Shown here piece after piece: positions 5,094 through 6,276 of a stretch of DNA of 6,276 nt (positions are counted from its first letter, which is position 1; each line of letters opens with the position of its first letter). Both the position numbers and the translations under genes were made by a program. Below the pieces are notes generated by a model. It saw only the letters and a program-made list of their open reading frames with translations. It was not told the origin of the DNA and ran no database searches. Origin of the DNA: CAKVOD01 sp050872805 (GTDB taxonomy: Bacteria; Bacillota; Clostridia; Christensenellales; UBA1242); assembly GCA_050872805.1 (NCBI GenBank), contig JBNMHN010000075.1, forward strand, positions 1-6,276, read 5' to 3'.

Positions 5094-6168
5094 ACTGTTT
5101 TCCTCTATTGACAAAATGCGCTGTAATAACAACAAACGCGATTAGCAGCAGCACGGCTGATGTATAACTCAGCGGGCCTTGCACGAGATTGAGCAAATTG
5201 ACGATTTGAAATTTCAGCAAAAACAACACTATGCCCAAAATCGCAATGAAGATAAGACTTGAAATGTATTTTTGCTTTATTTTAAAAATTTTGTTCAAAC
5301 TCTCCTCAGCACAATAAGAGAATATGACCGTCTGTATAATTGAGGCAAAAGTCCAGACGACGACCACGAGCCAGTCAATTTTGCCCACGGTTGCGATACG
5401 CGAACTTTGCTGCGAGATGTCGCTGATTGCGTAGTGGCGCATTCCTGCGGTGTACGGAAATGCGCAGTGAAAAATGATGATGAAAAATATAATTGTCAGC
5501 ACGGTGATTCCAACGACGATTGCGATTTTTTTGACATAGTTTTTGCGAAAGTCAATTTTCCCAAAGAAGAATAGATATACAAAGTAGTCACCAAACCACA
5601 GTGAGTTTTTGAAAAGCGCTTCCTGCGCGGATTGAGTTCCGTTTTCAAAGACGGGCAACATATAGGAAATATCTATGCTTGGCACTGCAACTGCGACTAT
5701 GAGCGCGATGCCGAGAAATACAAAAACCCACAACATTTCGGCGCTGCGCCCGATTGTTTTCAGCCCTACGCTTGTCATATAAAAGACGAGCAGCGCGAGT
5801 GGGAAAAAGTACAAAATCGGTGACAAGTCGTCATATAGAGTGCCGAGAAAAAAGGTATATGTTTCAATGATATTGATGCAAAGTTTGCACGTGAAAAAGA
5901 CAAAAAATACTGCAAAGATGATATTTGTTGCAACAATGCCGACGCTTTCTTGCAACAGTTGGTGCAAAGTTTTGTCCTTGTTGAGGTACGAGATTTGCAC
6001 GAGTACCATAAATAGCAAAAACTCCGCAATAATGAACAAAATCATCATATAAATGGCGTCCTGCCCTGCGCGCGCTGTCAAGTTGCTGGGTAAGATGAAA
6101 AATTTTGTCGCGCACACGGCGATTGCTATCAAGATTATGGCTTGTCTGCCTGTTAGTTCCTTGCTCAT
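5074..6168 (-). CDS. gerAB: Ger(x)B-family germinant receptor permease-like subunit
   Basis: The 364-residue protein belongs to the GerB spore germination family, relatives of amino acid permeases of the APC superfamily, and has the usual length. About ten membrane segments can be seen at roughly 10-28, 38-59, 80-103, 117-136, 143-163, 190-204, 213-236, 264-287, 301-321 and 333-352. The start has the family-like pattern: short polar N-terminus, LTGRQAI, then the first helix. Pro171, the loop 162-185 and GPLSYTSA (331-338) match the family layout by eye. It should sit in the inner spore membrane and bind the germinant. Start ATG at 6168 overlaps the upstream gene stop in ATGA, with AGGTGA just upstream (6172-6177). 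The end overlaps gerC by 20 nt. These overlaps imply coupled translation of A, B and C in fixed ratio. The ligand cannot be predicted. Confidence 0.94.
   Translation of the reverse strand: MSKELTGRQAIILIAIAVCATKFFILPSNLTARAGQDAIYMMILFIIAEFLLFMVLVQISYLNKDKTLHQLLQESVGIVATNIIFAVFFVFFTCKLCINIIETYTFFLGTLYDDLSPILYFFPLALLVFYMTSVGLKTIGRSAEMLWVFVFLGIALIVAVAVPSIDISYMLPVFENGTQSAQEALFKNSLWFGDYFVYLFFFGKIDFRKNYVKKIAIVVGITVLTIIFFIIIFHCAFPYTAGMRHYAISDISQQSSRIATVGKIDWLVVVVWTFASIIQTVIFSYCAEESLNKIFKIKQKYISSLIFIAILGIVLFLLKFQIVNLLNLVQGPLSYTSAVLLLIAFVVITAHFVNRGKQYGKKSY
5101..5106 (-). promoter_or_regulatory. Ribosome binding site that fixes the gerC start
   Basis: AGAGGA on the minus strand lies 7 nt before the ATG at 5093, inside the end of gerB. 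It supports the 420-residue reading of GerC over a TTG start at 5135. Confidence 0.75.
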
Positions 6169-6275
6169 AGTTCACCTAGCCTATCTTCATTTTTTTGCGG
6201 AATGCTCTTAGGGCGCGTTTTCATATCCGCGAGGTTTATGCGCTTGAAGGCGTCCTTTTTGTCCTCAGGTATGTT
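6165..6275 (-). CDS. gerAA: Ger(x)A-family germinant receptor subunit, C-terminal end (cut by window edge)
   Basis: Only the last 36 codons and the TGA stop (6165-6167) are in the window; the rest lies beyond 6276. The tail contains LADMKTRPKSIP, which resembles the basic cytoplasmic C-terminus of GerA proteins (...M..RP...). The stop overlaps the gerB start in ATGA. The identity rests mainly on the invariant A-B-C gene order of these operons, supported by the basic tail; the tail alone would not be enough. Confidence 0.82.
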   Translation of the reverse strand, partial: NIPEDKKDAFKRINLADMKTRPKSIPQKNEDRLGEL

Positions 6276-6276
6276 G

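Overview
The window looks like chromosomal DNA of an endospore-forming Bacillota, most likely a clostridial lineage. The evidence is a gerA-gerB-gerC spore germinant receptor operon, a deoB-punA nucleoside salvage pair in the Bacillus order, a bacterial tyrS, strong purine-rich ribosome binding sites and two near-consensus sigma-A promoters. Every gene I can support lies on the minus strand, so transcription runs from high to low coordinates.

Right to left: (1) 6275-3831 holds the end of a GerA-family subunit (cut by the window edge), a complete GerB-family permease and a complete GerC-family subunit. The three reading frames overlap (ATGA and 20 nt). The GerC protein is odd: it has no lipobox cysteine and carries a Gly/Ser linker of about 31 residues between its two domains. 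(2) 3836-3618 is a non-coding imperfect tandem repeat with a period of 94-95 bp. It has three copies of a stem-loop block; the last copy supplies the gerC stop codon. (3) 3567-2364 is a compact two-gene transcription unit: promoter, an unrecognised 131-residue helical protein, a 220-residue protein that resembles flavin-dependent thymidylate synthase ThyX but lacks its signature motif, and an intrinsic terminator. (4) 2334-1 is a second unit: promoter, a leader of about 134 nt with a 10-bp inverted repeat and three ATGGCA repeats, deoB (phosphopentomutase), punA (purine nucleoside phosphorylase) and the start of tyrS (tyrosyl-tRNA synthetase, cut by the window edge).

DeoB and PunA work together: PunA phosphorolyses purine (deoxy)nucleosides to base plus (deoxy)ribose-1-phosphate, and DeoB moves the phosphate to the 5 position, so the sugar can enter central metabolism. 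tyrS follows punA after only 32 nt with no visible terminator or T-box leader, so it is probably transcribed with the salvage genes. The Ger proteins would sit in the inner spore membrane and sense germinants. The best candidates for something undescribed are the ThyX-like protein with its small partner and the structured repeat downstream of the germination operon.
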